From: Paenibacillus dokdonensis
GTDB lineage: Bacteria; Bacillota; Bacilli; Paenibacillales; Paenibacillaceae
Assembly: GCF_004916975.1 (NCBI RefSeq)
Contig: NZ_STGQ01000003.1
Span: 744,903 to 808,902 of the forward strand
Direction: 5' to 3'
DNA: 64,000 nt
Below are positions 1 to 8,061 of the stretch, one piece after another. Every line of letters starts with the position of its first letter. Positions within the stretch are counted from its first letter, which is position 1. A program made the translations under genes and the position numbers. Below the pieces are notes generated by a model. The model had not been told where the DNA came from. It saw nothing but the letters and a program-made list of their open reading frames with translations, and searched no databases.

Positions 1-2199
1 AATCGCAAAAGTAAATGTCGACGCTCCAAAGGAGGAAATCACGGCCCCCGCTAACAGCTCTCCGAGCGTGTTCGCCAGAAGCGTGCCCAGAACAATACCG
101 ATGATTAGAACGAAAACAGAACGGGAAATATACTGCGTCCTTATGTCCGAATTCGTAAAACCGAGTGCTTTCATCACGGCAATGGAATATCTGTCTTTCG
201 CGATGAGCAGCTTCATAAACAACAGAGTGATGAGCAGCGTGATCACTAACGCAACTACGATGGAGGCGAAGGATGCCTTTTTGACAGAGCTTATCGTTGT
301 TCCGAACGTCTGTGCAACAAATTCATCAATGTCGGAAACTTTTGCAAAAGCAAACCTGTTCTTATATTCTGATGCTTTTTGGTCAACAAGCGATTGATCC
401 GAAAGCTCCGCGCAAATCACAGACCACATCATGTCTGCTGTGTTATCAGCGAATATAGCCTTTGCGGTTTTACCGCCGTTTGTAATGTCGGAATAAATTC
501 CGCTTACCGTTAATGTTTTTTCTGTACCCTCAGTTGCTAGCGAAATACGTTCGCCGACCTTTTTGCCGAGCTCCTCGGCGTTCAAAGCGGAAAGGGCAAT
601 TTCGGTTTCTGCAGCGGGTGCTCTACCCTTGGAATAATAGATAGGGAATACCGAATGATCACCGAGTTCAATTTTTATATTTTCCTCCGATCCGTTTTCC
701 GTTTTTACTTTAAATGTTTTTGTGGTTAAGACGACGTATTTGGAAATAGCACTGTCGTTCTTCATGCTGTTTACGATTTCAGATGTTTTCGCGGAAATAT
801 GATCGGTCTGCTGAACATCCATCCGCATATCGTAAGTTCCAATCCCCATATATTGAATGAAGCCTTTTGAAGAAATCGTGTTGTACAGGTTCTGTGGAAC
901 AATCATGATGAAGGACGAAATCACGAGAACCACAAGCATTGTAGCGTAAAGTTTTTTCCTTGAAAGAACATCTTTGATACCTAGGAAAACATTGGTGTTA
1001 AACCATCTGTTTCCGCTCAAGCGAAACCGCTTTGTACCTGCGCTTGTTTCAGATGAAGTGCCGGAGCGTATGGCTTCTGCAGCAGATAGGGTCCGAAAGC
1101 GTCTCAGCACTCCGTTTACATAGGTCATCATAGCAAGGAATATAAGCAGTATACCGATGAGTCCGAACAGCGACGCAAGAGATGAATGTTCACTATCCCC
1201 CATATACAGGCGAATATTCTCAAGGAGCATACCTTTAAACATAAGCGAAAGTGCATAACCGATCACACTGCCTACAGCCGCTATTGCCGCGTACTTCGCA
1301 AGATAAATATGCTTCATGTCGGAAACCCTGAGCCCTATGGCCTTCATGACACCAATTTCTCTATAATCTTCTTCGATTTTCGCAAGGAGCGTGAAGCGTA
1401 TGCACATCCATGCGATGGCAACGATCAGAACACTTACAAGAAGGATCACGGCAATCATTATACCGTCAGAAAGTGCGTTGATCATTTTTAACAGCGGATA
1501 TGTAATGGTTGGTCCGTTTGCTTCAAGTCCTGCGGAAGCATAAGCGGTTTCGAATGTGCCGAGTGCCGACATGTCCTTTAATCTGAACTCTATTAGATAC
1601 TCCGTGCTGCCAAGGTTTTTTATCTCTGCGTAATCATGTGTGCTCAGAAGAAATCTCTTGGAAGAGGCAAGCGCAGAATTCATCTGCGAATCGCGAAGGA
1701 ATCCCGCCACAGTAAATTCCTTGCCGCTTACGAATGCCTTGTCACCAATCTTTGCCGTGTGATCTTGCATATAGCTTATTGGAACATAAAGCTCCCCGTC
1801 GGAGACATGAATGATGTTGCCGTCCAGATCAAGCAAAAAATCGAATTTTTCATTCTGTATACTGAATCCGTTATCCTGAACGCTATTCGTAAGCGAACGA
1901 TCACCAAGAATAATTTTAGCGCCATCGATGTTCAAAAATTCGACGACTTGGAATTCATCGACATTACGATTCTGCTCAGCAAATGATGCAAGACGGGCCG
2001 TATTCACTTCACCCGAATGCATCTGCATAAAATGCGGAGTTTTAGCTTGTGTCATGAGCATGTCCAGCGCACCTGAAAGATTGACGACGAGGATCGCGGC
2101 GAGAGATACAAGCATAGCTGCGGCAGAGACAAATATTATCGTTGCCAGCGTAATCACTTTACTCTTTAACATGTCATTGCGTATGATTCGATAATACAT
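1..2199 (-). CDS. FtsX-type ABC transporter permease, partial (runs off left edge)
   Basis: An open frame of 733 codons starts at ATG 2199 and reaches the window edge without a stop. It begins MYYRIIRNDMLKSKVITLAT, and a RBS (AGAGGTGG) lies just upstream. A transmembrane segment follows the N-terminus, then a long extracellular domain, then a block of membrane helices carrying the FtsX-like stretch REIGVMKAIGL near residue 290. A second half repeats this order with YSIAVMKALGF near residue 690, so the protein has the two-FtsX-domain architecture of large macrolide/antimicrobial-peptide-type permeases. No ATP-binding subunit is visible; it should lie beyond the edge. The TetR gene 117 bp upstream on the same strand probably controls it. 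Substrate is unknown. Confidence 0.88.
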   Translation of the reverse strand, partial: MYYRIIRNDMLKSKVITLATIIFVSAAAMLVSLAAILVVNLSGALDMLMTQAKTPHFMQMHSGEVNTARLASFAEQNRNVDEFQVVEFLNIDGAKIILGDRSLTNSVQDNGFSIQNEKFDFLLDLDGNIIHVSDGELYVPISYMQDHTAKIGDKAFVSGKEFTVAGFLRDSQMNSALASSKRFLLSTHDYAEIKNLGSTEYLIEFRLKDMSALGTFETAYASAGLEANGPTITYPLLKMINALSDGIMIAVILLVSVLIVAIAWMCIRFTLLAKIEEDYREIGVMKAIGLRVSDMKHIYLAKYAAIAAVGSVIGYALSLMFKGMLLENIRLYMGDSEHSSLASLFGLIGILLIFLAMMTYVNGVLRRFRTLSAAEAIRSGTSSETSAGTKRFRLSGNRWFNTNVFLGIKDVLSRKKLYATMLVVLVISSFIMIVPQNLYNTISSKGFIQYMGIGTYDMRMDVQQTDHISAKTSEIVNSMKNDSAISKYVVLTTKTFKVKTENGSEENIKIELGDHSVFPIYYSKGRAPAAETEIALSALNAEELGKKVGERISLATEGTEKTLTVSGIYSDITNGGKTAKAIFADNTADMMWSVICAELSDQSLVDQKASEYKNRFAFAKVSDIDEFVAQTFGTTISSVKKASFASIVVALVITLLITLLFMKLLIAKDRYSIAVMKALGFTNSDIRTQYISRSVFVLIIGIVLGTLLANTLGELLAGAVISSFGASTFTFAI

Positions 2200-2316
2200 G
2201 GGCCACCTCTGTCTTCAGGCTTATGAACTGACTTTAAGTTATACATAAATGTTTCTGAAGCAAGACCACTGCGCACAATAAGTGTTGATGCAGCAGCCGT
2301 AAACAATGTGCATATA

Positions 2317-2961
2317 TCAACTGTTATCAGTAGTTTTATTGTCAAACATCTTCATGATGTGCATGAGGCTTCCTTTCTTTACTCCCAACATTCTTTCAAT
2401 ATTGAAGATAAATGCATGCATACGTGCAGCGAGCTCTTCATTCGTCATTTCAATGTAATCATCATCAAAAACCGTATTTGCATAGATCACCACCATCTCC
2501 ATACACTCATACGGAAACGGTGTGTTAAACAATCCCTGCTCAATGCCCTCTCGGATCACTCCAGCCAGAATAGGTGTAATCCCGCTAATGATGACTCTTT
2601 GAATTTTCTGATGCATAAGTGCGTTCTGCGGCTTATGAATATGCTCCATCATTTCTGCGCTGCTTCCGCCACTTATGTTCAATGACATAACGACTTGGAT
2701 AATACGTTCGACGACAGGTATGCTCTTGTTAGCGGCAATTTCCTGAGCTGCATCTAATAAACGGACCTTATACCGATCAATCAGCGCATCCATAATATCT
2801 TCCTTCGATTTGAAGTGATGATATAATGTTCCCCGCGCAATCCCGACCTTTTCAAGAATATCGTTGGTACTTGTCCCATCAAAGCCCTTCTGAAAAAAAA
2901 GCTCGTCTGCCGCATCCAGTATTTCGTTTATACGTTCCTCGGCTTCTTTTACAATCCTCAT
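2317..2961 (-). CDS. TetR/AcrR family transcriptional regulator
   Basis: The 214-residue protein has a typical TetR N-terminal helix-turn-helix (residues about 8-55: FFQKGFDGTSTNDILEKVGI, then ARGTLYHHFKSKEDI) and an all-helical ligand domain. The start is ATG 2961, preceded by GAGGGGTG at good spacing. It lies upstream of, and in the same direction as, the FtsX permease, the usual place for a local repressor of an exporter. Its own promoter overlaps two short palindromes (see 2983-3035), which suggests autorepression. The inducing ligand cannot be read from sequence. Confidence 0.9.
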   Translation of the reverse strand: MRIVKEAEERINEILDAADELFFQKGFDGTSTNDILEKVGIARGTLYHHFKSKEDIMDALIDRYKVRLLDAAQEIAANKSIPVVERIIQVVMSLNISGGSSAEMMEHIHKPQNALMHQKIQRVIISGITPILAGVIREGIEQGLFNTPFPYECMEMVVIYANTVFDDDYIEMTNEELAARMHAFIFNIERMLGVKKGSLMHIMKMFDNKTTDNS

Positions 2962-2982
2962 TTTTCATCACCCCTCCCAATA

Positions 2983-3035
2983 GACCGACTGTCTGTCTGT
3001 TATGTTGAGGATAACATGTTATTTTGCTTTGTCAA
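2983..3035 (-). promoter_or_regulatory. Promoter and candidate operators of the tetR gene
   Basis: On the minus strand a -35 TTGACA (3030-3035) and a -10 TATCCT (3008-3013) are separated by 16 bp. An imperfect inverted repeat, GACCGAC-T-GTCTGTC (2983-2997, 6 of 7 pairs), sits just downstream of the -10. A perfect palindrome ATAACATGTTAT (3011-3022) overlaps the spacer. The first has the GAC/GTC form common among TetR operators. Binding is inference. Confidence 0.6.
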
Positions 3036-3154
3036 GAACGTTATATTGTTGTTAGGCGCCGTTCTCTCCATACATTCACATCGTATAATGCTTCTCTCTA
3101 CCATTTTCGTCCGGCAGTAGAAGAATACGCGCCTGAGCTTTCCTATGTGCTGCC

Positions 3155-3286
3155 GGATACGAGGAGATCGGGGAAGAAGAGCATCATGCACTTGAAACGA
3201 TTGAACAATCGCTAACCGAACGCGAGCTGAGGTGCTTGCCCTATTTGTATGCTTTCATCAGCTTGATTCAACGTAACCTTTACTGA
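3155..3286 (+). pseudogene. Remnant of a LuxR/MalT-type regulator C-terminus
   Basis: In one plus frame the translation runs GYEEIGEEEHHALETIEQSL and then TERELRCL before a short unrelated tail and a TGA. The string SLTEREL followed by a Leu-containing stretch is the characteristic first part of a LuxR HTH domain, as found after the TPR part of MalT-like regulators. There is an in-frame stop a few codons upstream (TGA 3134) and the HTH is not completed. It is probably a decayed fragment; the match is short, so confidence is low. Confidence 0.3.
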
Positions 3287-3322
3287 TAAAAAAAGAACAA
3301 CCCAAGTTTCGCAGTTGTTCTT
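3287..3322 (-). terminator. Intrinsic terminator
   Basis: AAGAACAAC and GTTGTTCTT form a 9-bp perfect stem (3293-3322). On the minus strand it is followed by a run of seven T. It would stop minus-strand transcripts coming from the direction of the GNAT gene. The interval 3323-3533 upstream of it holds no convincing gene. Confidence 0.6.
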
Positions 3323-3532
3323 CCTATTTATCTTGTTCCTTTACAATGAATACGCCAAAGCACCTGAACGGTTACTGCACCGATCGTTCGAAATATGCAG
3401 CAATTCGTCCGGTTTCGATGATTGCAAGCCAAGCTCTCGGTCGATTTCACTGCATATTCTTTTAGGCCATACCGCCTCCCGACCGGACTGTCATCGGCTA
3501 GAAGATTCGTGCATCGCTCAGCATGCATCGGC

Positions 3533-3564
3533 AAAAAGAACGGTCAATATTTCTTGACCGTTCT
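3533..3564 (-). terminator. Intrinsic terminator overlapping the end of the GNAT gene
   Basis: A perfect 11-bp inverted repeat (AGAACGGTCAA, 3537-3547, with its complement at 3554-3564) has a 6-nt loop. On the minus strand it is followed by a run of five T. The stop codon of the GNAT gene (3544-3546) lies within the stem. Confidence 0.8.
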
Positions 3565-4455
3565 CCACAACACTTCGCGTATCATATCCGGATGATCAAG
3601 ATGCCTGTTCATGAAACGCGCCATGTCCTGATTGTCCGCTTCGACGAAGAAATAGCCGTGGGTGTACCTCTGCTCGTTCAACACGCGCCTGCATGCCTGC
3701 GCGATTAACGCGATGCCGCGCCCCGTGCGTTGGAAGCGGCGATGGACGAACATCGTCTTGAACAATACGGTCTGCTCATCGAATGATTCGACCAGCATCC
3801 AACCGACCACCTCGCCCCGGTGCCGCAAGACCAAACTTCGTTCCGGGTCGATCGAGTCTTCGTCTTCGAAGGGGGAGAAGTTGGGCGGCACCCAGTCGCC
3901 CACCCCCTTATGTATAAACATCCGCTCCGCTTGCGTGAGCGTCGTCCACGCAGCCATTTCAAACGAGTCCGGCAACGGAACTCGATCGATAAACGAATAG
4001 CTCCGGATGATCTCGACCGGTCCGCTCCAAACCAAGATGCCCGGCTTCGGCGTCTCATAACCGCAATCGACCAGATATGCGGCCGCGCCCGAACTCGGCT
4101 CCGCCTGTTCGAGGTACTCGACCAGTACGGTCCGTATGCCTCTTTCTCTCAGGAAGCTTTCCAATGTGCCGAGCAGACGACGGCCGATGCCCTGACGGCG
4201 TTCAGATTCCTTCACGGAAACCGACAGCAGATGCGCAACGGCCGAACCTTCCTCCTGTCGCGCCACAGCCAGTCCCACAGGTACCCTAACCGCCCCCTCC
4301 ACCCGAAACGCCCCCGCCGCAACGAAGGACGACGGATGCTGCTGTAGAAGAAGCCGAGCCTCCGGATTAGCAAACCGCAAGAACGCGATGGGCACAGCCC
4401 CGTGAAAAGCTTGAACGACGACCGGCTGCGAATTAGAAAACTGGGACATCGACAA
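3544..4455 (-). CDS. Tandem GNAT-domain N-acetyltransferase
   Basis: The 303-residue protein carries two acetyl-CoA-binding GNAT motifs. The first lies near residues 75-110 (ERRQGIGRRLLGTLESFLRE) and the second near 235-280 (HRRFQRTGRGIALIAQACRR, followed by EADNQDMARFMNRHL). The duplicated layout is known for GNAT proteins in which often only one half is active. The start overlaps the end of the upstream S-layer-protein gene by 23 bp, so the two are probably co-transcribed and end at the hairpin at 3533-3564. The acceptor substrate is unknown. Confidence 0.82.
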   Translation of the reverse strand: MSMSQFSNSQPVVVQAFHGAVPIAFLRFANPEARLLLQQHPSSFVAAGAFRVEGAVRVPVGLAVARQEEGSAVAHLLSVSVKESERRQGIGRRLLGTLESFLRERGIRTVLVEYLEQAEPSSGAAAYLVDCGYETPKPGILVWSGPVEIIRSYSFIDRVPLPDSFEMAAWTTLTQAERMFIHKGVGDWVPPNFSPFEDEDSIDPERSLVLRHRGEVVGWMLVESFDEQTVLFKTMFVHRRFQRTGRGIALIAQACRRVLNEQRYTHGYFFVEADNQDMARFMNRHLDHPDMIREVLWRTVKKY

Positions 4456-7045
4456 GGACGACCCGATTCGCGGCTTCGTTGTTCGCGTAGTCGTAGATGC
4501 CGTTCATGGTGATCCGGAACTTGCTCACAGCTGTCGGCGGTTTGGTTTGATTCATCATGTCAATCCAAGGCTGCGCCATGTAAATGAACAAATCGTTTTC
4601 GACCGCTTCGAATTTGGTATACCCGTTCGTTGGATTAAGAGGTACCTGAACCGTGTCCGTAAAATCACCTGATTGCGAGTAATCGACCTGAACGGAAGCT
4701 ATTGAGCCAATCACACCAGCAATAAAGATCGGCTCATTACTGTTTACCGTGATCTTCGCTAAGTCGGAACCGCTTGCAGACGTCCAGGATCCTCCCGTCC
4801 AAGCAGGCGAGATGCGGTCCAGCAAAATCGGCAAGCTGACTTTCCCTTTCGAATTGTTGCCCTCGAACAATTCGAAATCGATAGCGGCCGACGTGGCGGC
4901 ATAGGCTGAGTCGCTAGCCCTGACGAAGACCCCATACATCCCATTTCCGGATAGGTTAATATCGGTTGTGGTTGCCGTCAACTTAACCTGCCCTCTCTGA
5001 TTGTTGAGATCAGGTGTGCCATGATCTGTGAGATCATAGACGTAGAAGGATTGGGTACCGGAGTCGTATTTGAACGCTTCTTCCTTGGTACCTCGTTTAA
5101 CCTTAATTAGGTCTTTGATGTTGCGCTTGGAGTATTGGTACTTCGTCCCCGGTACCGTCTCCCAATAAGAATCGGAGATCGTAACGTCGGTGCTGTTAGC
5201 GTTATTGAAAGGGAATTGCGCACCTGGCGCCAACGAGATGGTCAGCTCTTGCGAGTATGCCGTTTGAAAATCGGCGATCGCTTGCGTCAGTGCGTTCAGC
5301 GCACTGTTCACCTGCTGCTGGGTCGCTTGTCCGCTGGAACTTACATTCGACGCGGCTTGAATGGCCGCAGTGAACGCATCCCATGCCGCTTGCGTCACTT
5401 GGCCCGCGTTATTGCCGACCGTGTGTTGGACGCTGAGCGCGTCGGCTTCGGCAATCTTCGAATTTAGTGCTGTTTTGTCCACGCTCGCTTGGGGGTTGTA
5501 TGCCGTTTGAAAATCGGCGATCGCTTGCGTCAGTGCGCTCAGCGCACTGTTCACCTGTTGCTGGGTCGCTTGTCCGCTGGAACTTACATTTGACGCGGCT
5601 TGAATGGCCGCAGCGAACGCATCCCATGCCGCTTGCGTCACTTGGCCTGCGTTATTGCCGACGGTGTGTTGGACTTTGAGCGCGTCGGCTTCGGCAATCT
5701 TCGAAATTAGTGCTGTTTTGTCCACACCCGGTTGAGGGTTACTGCTATGTTGGGGGTTGCTGCTATAGGACTGTACCGGCGCGTTCAGATCGGGATTGGG
5801 ACCGTTGTTCACGACGGGGAGGCTGGATTTGATTTTATCGTAATCGACGAAGAAGTTTTTCAGCTTCGCGGTGGCTGACACCAAGACGTTGTCCACCTTC
5901 GCCCCTTGACCAAGAATAATCTTGACCTGTGTCGGTTCGTTGATTTCGAGCTGTTGAACATGACCTTTTATCTCTAGATAGGATGTGCTTTCACCCACTT
6001 GTAGTCTCTTCACGATCGCGTCGGCATCGGTTCCGATCGAGGCTTTCGCTCCCGTAACCAAGACAACTGCGCTAGATTTACCCTTCGCCCTGAACGCAAC
6101 ATCCGAACCTGTCAGTTCCACCAACGTAAACGTTACGTTATCCATATCGAGAGCTGACCCATTGACCGTCAGTTTCCCCGTGGCTTTCATGTTCTTCAGT
6201 GCAACCTTGGCATTGGCGACTACGTCTGCGGTCAGTTCCGTATTGTTCGCGTCGAGCACGCTGTCTGCAACGTTCAGTTCCAAGCGCTTCAATCCGGTAA
6301 TCTTGAACCCGTCACGAGTGAATTCCAGTTTGGAGCCTTTCAATGCCCCGGCGTTATCCGCGTTCAGCACCCCTTGCAACCTATCAGGAACATCATAAGC
6401 GATTCCGCCAATCTTGATCGTTCCGCTTCCAATCTGGATTTCCCCTGCCGGCTGATCAACCACGTTGATGATGACGGCGGCGATATCTTGGCGCTTCATC
6501 TCTTGCTGCGGGCTGCCGTTCAGTTCCATGTACCCCAATTCGCGGATCGTTTGAACGGCATTCTGCGCCCATGCGCTGGTCAATGCTTTAAGATCGGGAG
6601 GCAGATTCTCGCCTTTGCCTTGAGCGTCAATTCCAAGCGCGCGCACCAGAACGACTGCCAGTTGCTCGCGGGTGATTTTGTCATTGGGACCGAAGTTTTT
6701 ACCGTATCCGTCCATGATTCCGGCTTGACGAATCGCATGGATCGCTCCCGCGCTCCAGCCGGACGGAGATACATCCAAGAAGTCGGAAGACTGCACCGGA
6801 GTTATGTCTAGATGAAACAGATTGCAGAGAATCATGGCGAGCTGCGCGCGCGTCAAAGCTGCGTTCGGACGCATGTCCCCGTTCAGGTCGCCCTGCATGA
6901 GTCCCAAGAGTCGGACCTGTTGCAGCACATCGGCAGGCGACTCGGCGATAACTGATACATTGTTGGTATCCGCGAAGACCGATATCGGGCTAAACATCGT
7001 AGAAAGGGCAATGGTACTGGCGATAATCTTTCTTTTCTTTTTCAA
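4433..7045 (-). CDS. S-layer homology (SLH) and FIVAR-repeat surface protein
   Basis: This 870-residue secreted protein starts with TTG at 7045, read from the MKKKRKII-type signal peptide, with AAGG about 10 nt upstream. After the signal peptide (about 1-25, ending SVFA) come three SLH modules (about 33-75, 88-135, 150-197; motifs TRAQLAMIL, TREQLAVVLVRAL, KRQDIAAVI), which in this family bind pyruvylated cell-wall polymer. A beta-rich region follows, then two nearly identical 81-residue FIVAR modules (about 438-600), which in other surface proteins bind glycans or matrix. The C-terminal 270 residues resemble Ig-like beta domains. It is probably anchored in the cell wall; no catalytic motif is visible. 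Confidence 0.88.
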   Translation of the reverse strand: MKKKRKIIASTIALSTMFSPISVFADTNNVSVIAESPADVLQQVRLLGLMQGDLNGDMRPNAALTRAQLAMILCNLFHLDITPVQSSDFLDVSPSGWSAGAIHAIRQAGIMDGYGKNFGPNDKITREQLAVVLVRALGIDAQGKGENLPPDLKALTSAWAQNAVQTIRELGYMELNGSPQQEMKRQDIAAVIINVVDQPAGEIQIGSGTIKIGGIAYDVPDRLQGVLNADNAGALKGSKLEFTRDGFKITGLKRLELNVADSVLDANNTELTADVVANAKVALKNMKATGKLTVNGSALDMDNVTFTLVELTGSDVAFRAKGKSSAVVLVTGAKASIGTDADAIVKRLQVGESTSYLEIKGHVQQLEINEPTQVKIILGQGAKVDNVLVSATAKLKNFFVDYDKIKSSLPVVNNGPNPDLNAPVQSYSSNPQHSSNPQPGVDKTALISKIAEADALKVQHTVGNNAGQVTQAAWDAFAAAIQAASNVSSSGQATQQQVNSALSALTQAIADFQTAYNPQASVDKTALNSKIAEADALSVQHTVGNNAGQVTQAAWDAFTAAIQAASNVSSSGQATQQQVNSALNALTQAIADFQTAYSQELTISLAPGAQFPFNNANSTDVTISDSYWETVPGTKYQYSKRNIKDLIKVKRGTKEEAFKYDSGTQSFYVYDLTDHGTPDLNNQRGQVKLTATTTDINLSGNGMYGVFVRASDSAYAATSAAIDFELFEGNNSKGKVSLPILLDRISPAWTGGSWTSASGSDLAKITVNSNEPIFIAGVIGSIASVQVDYSQSGDFTDTVQVPLNPTNGYTKFEAVENDLFIYMAQPWIDMMNQTKPPTAVSKFRITMNGIYDYANNEAANRVVLVDVPVF
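5255..5740 (-). repeat. Two tandem copies of a 243-bp coding repeat (FIVAR module)
   Basis: The segment at 5255-5497 is repeated with few differences from 5498 to about 5731. The period is 243 bp, exactly 81 codons, so the frame is kept. The DNA is almost identical between copies, which indicates recent duplication or gene conversion within the surface protein. Confidence 0.9.
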
Positions 7046-7329
7046 AAATACTGACCTTCTTTCGTTATGATGAACTGTCTATTTAAACTTAGTCAGAGAA
7101 CGATCCATTCTTCGACAATATAAACGGCTATTCTCTCAAAATCATCACAATCCGAAGGCTTAGAGTGACTTACTTTACAGATTACCAGTCCGTTTGCTTT
7201 ATTGAATAGTGACGGTTGTCATCATTTTGTCATATGACAAAATGTAATTATTTACCTTTAACTATTCAGCATACGTCAGTCGCTACTTCGAAATGGTTGT
7301 CACCTCATAAAAAAGACTGGGGTGAATTG
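7046..7329. promoter_or_regulatory. Upstream region of the SLH gene with a 22-bp perfect palindrome
   Basis: This stretch holds no gene. At 7223-7244 there is a perfect 22-bp palindrome: arm CATTTTGTCAT followed directly by its exact complement. It lies about 180 bp upstream of the TTG start of the surface-protein gene and is a good candidate operator for that gene. A clear -35/-10 pair could not be fixed with confidence. Confidence 0.55.
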
Positions 7330-7392
7330 ATATGATCCCCATATAGTAGACAGAAAAAAGCAAGCCGATTAATCTGTCAACTATGGGGGGCT

Positions 7393-7527
7393 ATGGGCGA
7401 AATGAGAAAAACATATGATGAAAAATTCAAGAAAAAGACACTCGACCTCTACCTTAAAAAAGGGTTGGGATATAAAAACGCAGCACAAGAAATGGGGATT
7501 AACGAGTCCTTAGTTCGTCGATGGTGA
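7393..7527 (+). pseudogene. IS3-family OrfA, truncated
   Basis: The 44-residue frame reads MGEMRKTYDEKFKKKTLDLY and continues to a helix-turn-helix (NAAQEMGINESLVRRW), then stops at TGA. This is the N-terminal DNA-binding part of an IS3-type OrfA. The leucine-zipper half that normally follows is deleted. Confidence 0.75.
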
Positions 7528-7546
7528 GACACTTTAAGGAATCCAC

Positions 7547-7717
7547 GTGAATCATAAGCGTGTACGGCGACTTATGAGTGAGTTGGGAATTCAGTCTGTC
7601 ATACGGAGGAAGGGGCCTTACTATGGCAAGAAAGAGGCTTATGTCATCTCTGAGAATCACTTGAACAGAGCGTTTCATGCAGAGCAGCCGAACCAAAAAT
7701 GGGTAACGGATATTACC
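7547..7717 (+). pseudogene. IS3-family OrfB transposase fragment
   Basis: The frame begins MNHKRVRRLMSELGIQ and runs to PNQKWVTDIT, matching the segment of IS3 OrfB just before and including the first catalytic Asp. Homology then breaks off: the second Asp and the Glu of the DDE triad are absent, and the rest of the element is gone. It is less similar to the intact element at 38973-40235 than a direct copy would be. Confidence 0.75.
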
Positions 7718-7747
7718 TCACGGCTCTATTGCATGAACCTACCCGTA

Positions 7748-7784
7748 GTTAAAAAGGCATCCGACCAAAAAGCCGGCTGCCTTT
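7748..7784 (-). terminator. Intrinsic terminator downstream of the MFS region
   Basis: AAAGGCA (7753-7759) pairs with TGCCTTT (7778-7784), with further inner pairing. On the minus strand five T follow. It would end transcripts from the minus-strand genes at 7845-9291. Confidence 0.6.
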
Positions 7785-7795
7785 AAATATCTTCA

Positions 7796-7822
7796 TTCAG
7801 TTATCGTTTCCCGTTAGTTTTA
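7796..7822. repeat. Copy 1 of a hairpin-associated intergenic repeat
   Basis: The motif TTATCGTTTCCCGTTAG lies 11 nt after the hairpin at 7753-7784. The same order (hairpin, 12-nt gap, near-identical motif) is found at 9389-9461 in the same orientation. Here the outer arms are degenerate. Confidence 0.5.
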
Positions 7823-7844
7823 ACCATGAGTTACTATTTCAGGA

Positions 7845-8033
7845 TCATATTAAACTCAGTAGCTCATCACGAAGTTCATAATAAGAATCATTCCACTCCA
7901 TCTTCGAATAGAAGCGTAATCCTATCAATCCATTATAATACTTAGCCCCAATGAATCTCTCTTTAAAATTCGGTATTTCAATACCCATTTCTTGCTGATA
8001 ATTCAGGTATATTTGGACCACATCGAGATTCAA
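7845..8033 (-). CDS. Small hypothetical protein
   Basis: A 62-codon frame from TTG 8033 encodes a protein beginning MNLDVVQIYLNYQQEMGIEI and ending in YELRDELLSLI. Composition is protein-like, but the RBS is poor and the frame is short. It may be the C-terminal remnant of a longer gene. I do not recognise the family. Confidence 0.3.
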   Translation of the reverse strand: MNLDVVQIYLNYQQEMGIEIPNFKERFIGAKYYNGLIGLRFYSKMEWNDSYYELRDELLSLI

Positions 8034-8061
8034 TAGCTTAACTACACAAACTCAGTCTGAC

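Larger units (their letters stand above)
7330..7740 (+). mobile_element. Degraded IS3-family insertion sequence
   Basis: A short orfA-like frame (7393-7527) and a fragment of orfB (7547-7717) lie in the right order but are separated by a large deletion. The left edge near 7330 (TGATCCCCATATAGTAGACA) resembles IS3/IS150-type terminal repeats of the TGACCCC..AGTGGACA form. The right part of the transposase and the right end are missing. It is inactive. Confidence 0.75.

Noticed and set aside
3328..3534. 68-codon minus frame between two terminators
   Set aside because: No RBS, odd composition (Cys/Arg-rich) and no resemblance to a known protein.
7330..7740. IS remnant as a source copy of the intact IS at 38973
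   Set aside because: Both are IS3-family, but the encoded OrfA and OrfB segments differ throughout, so they are different elements.
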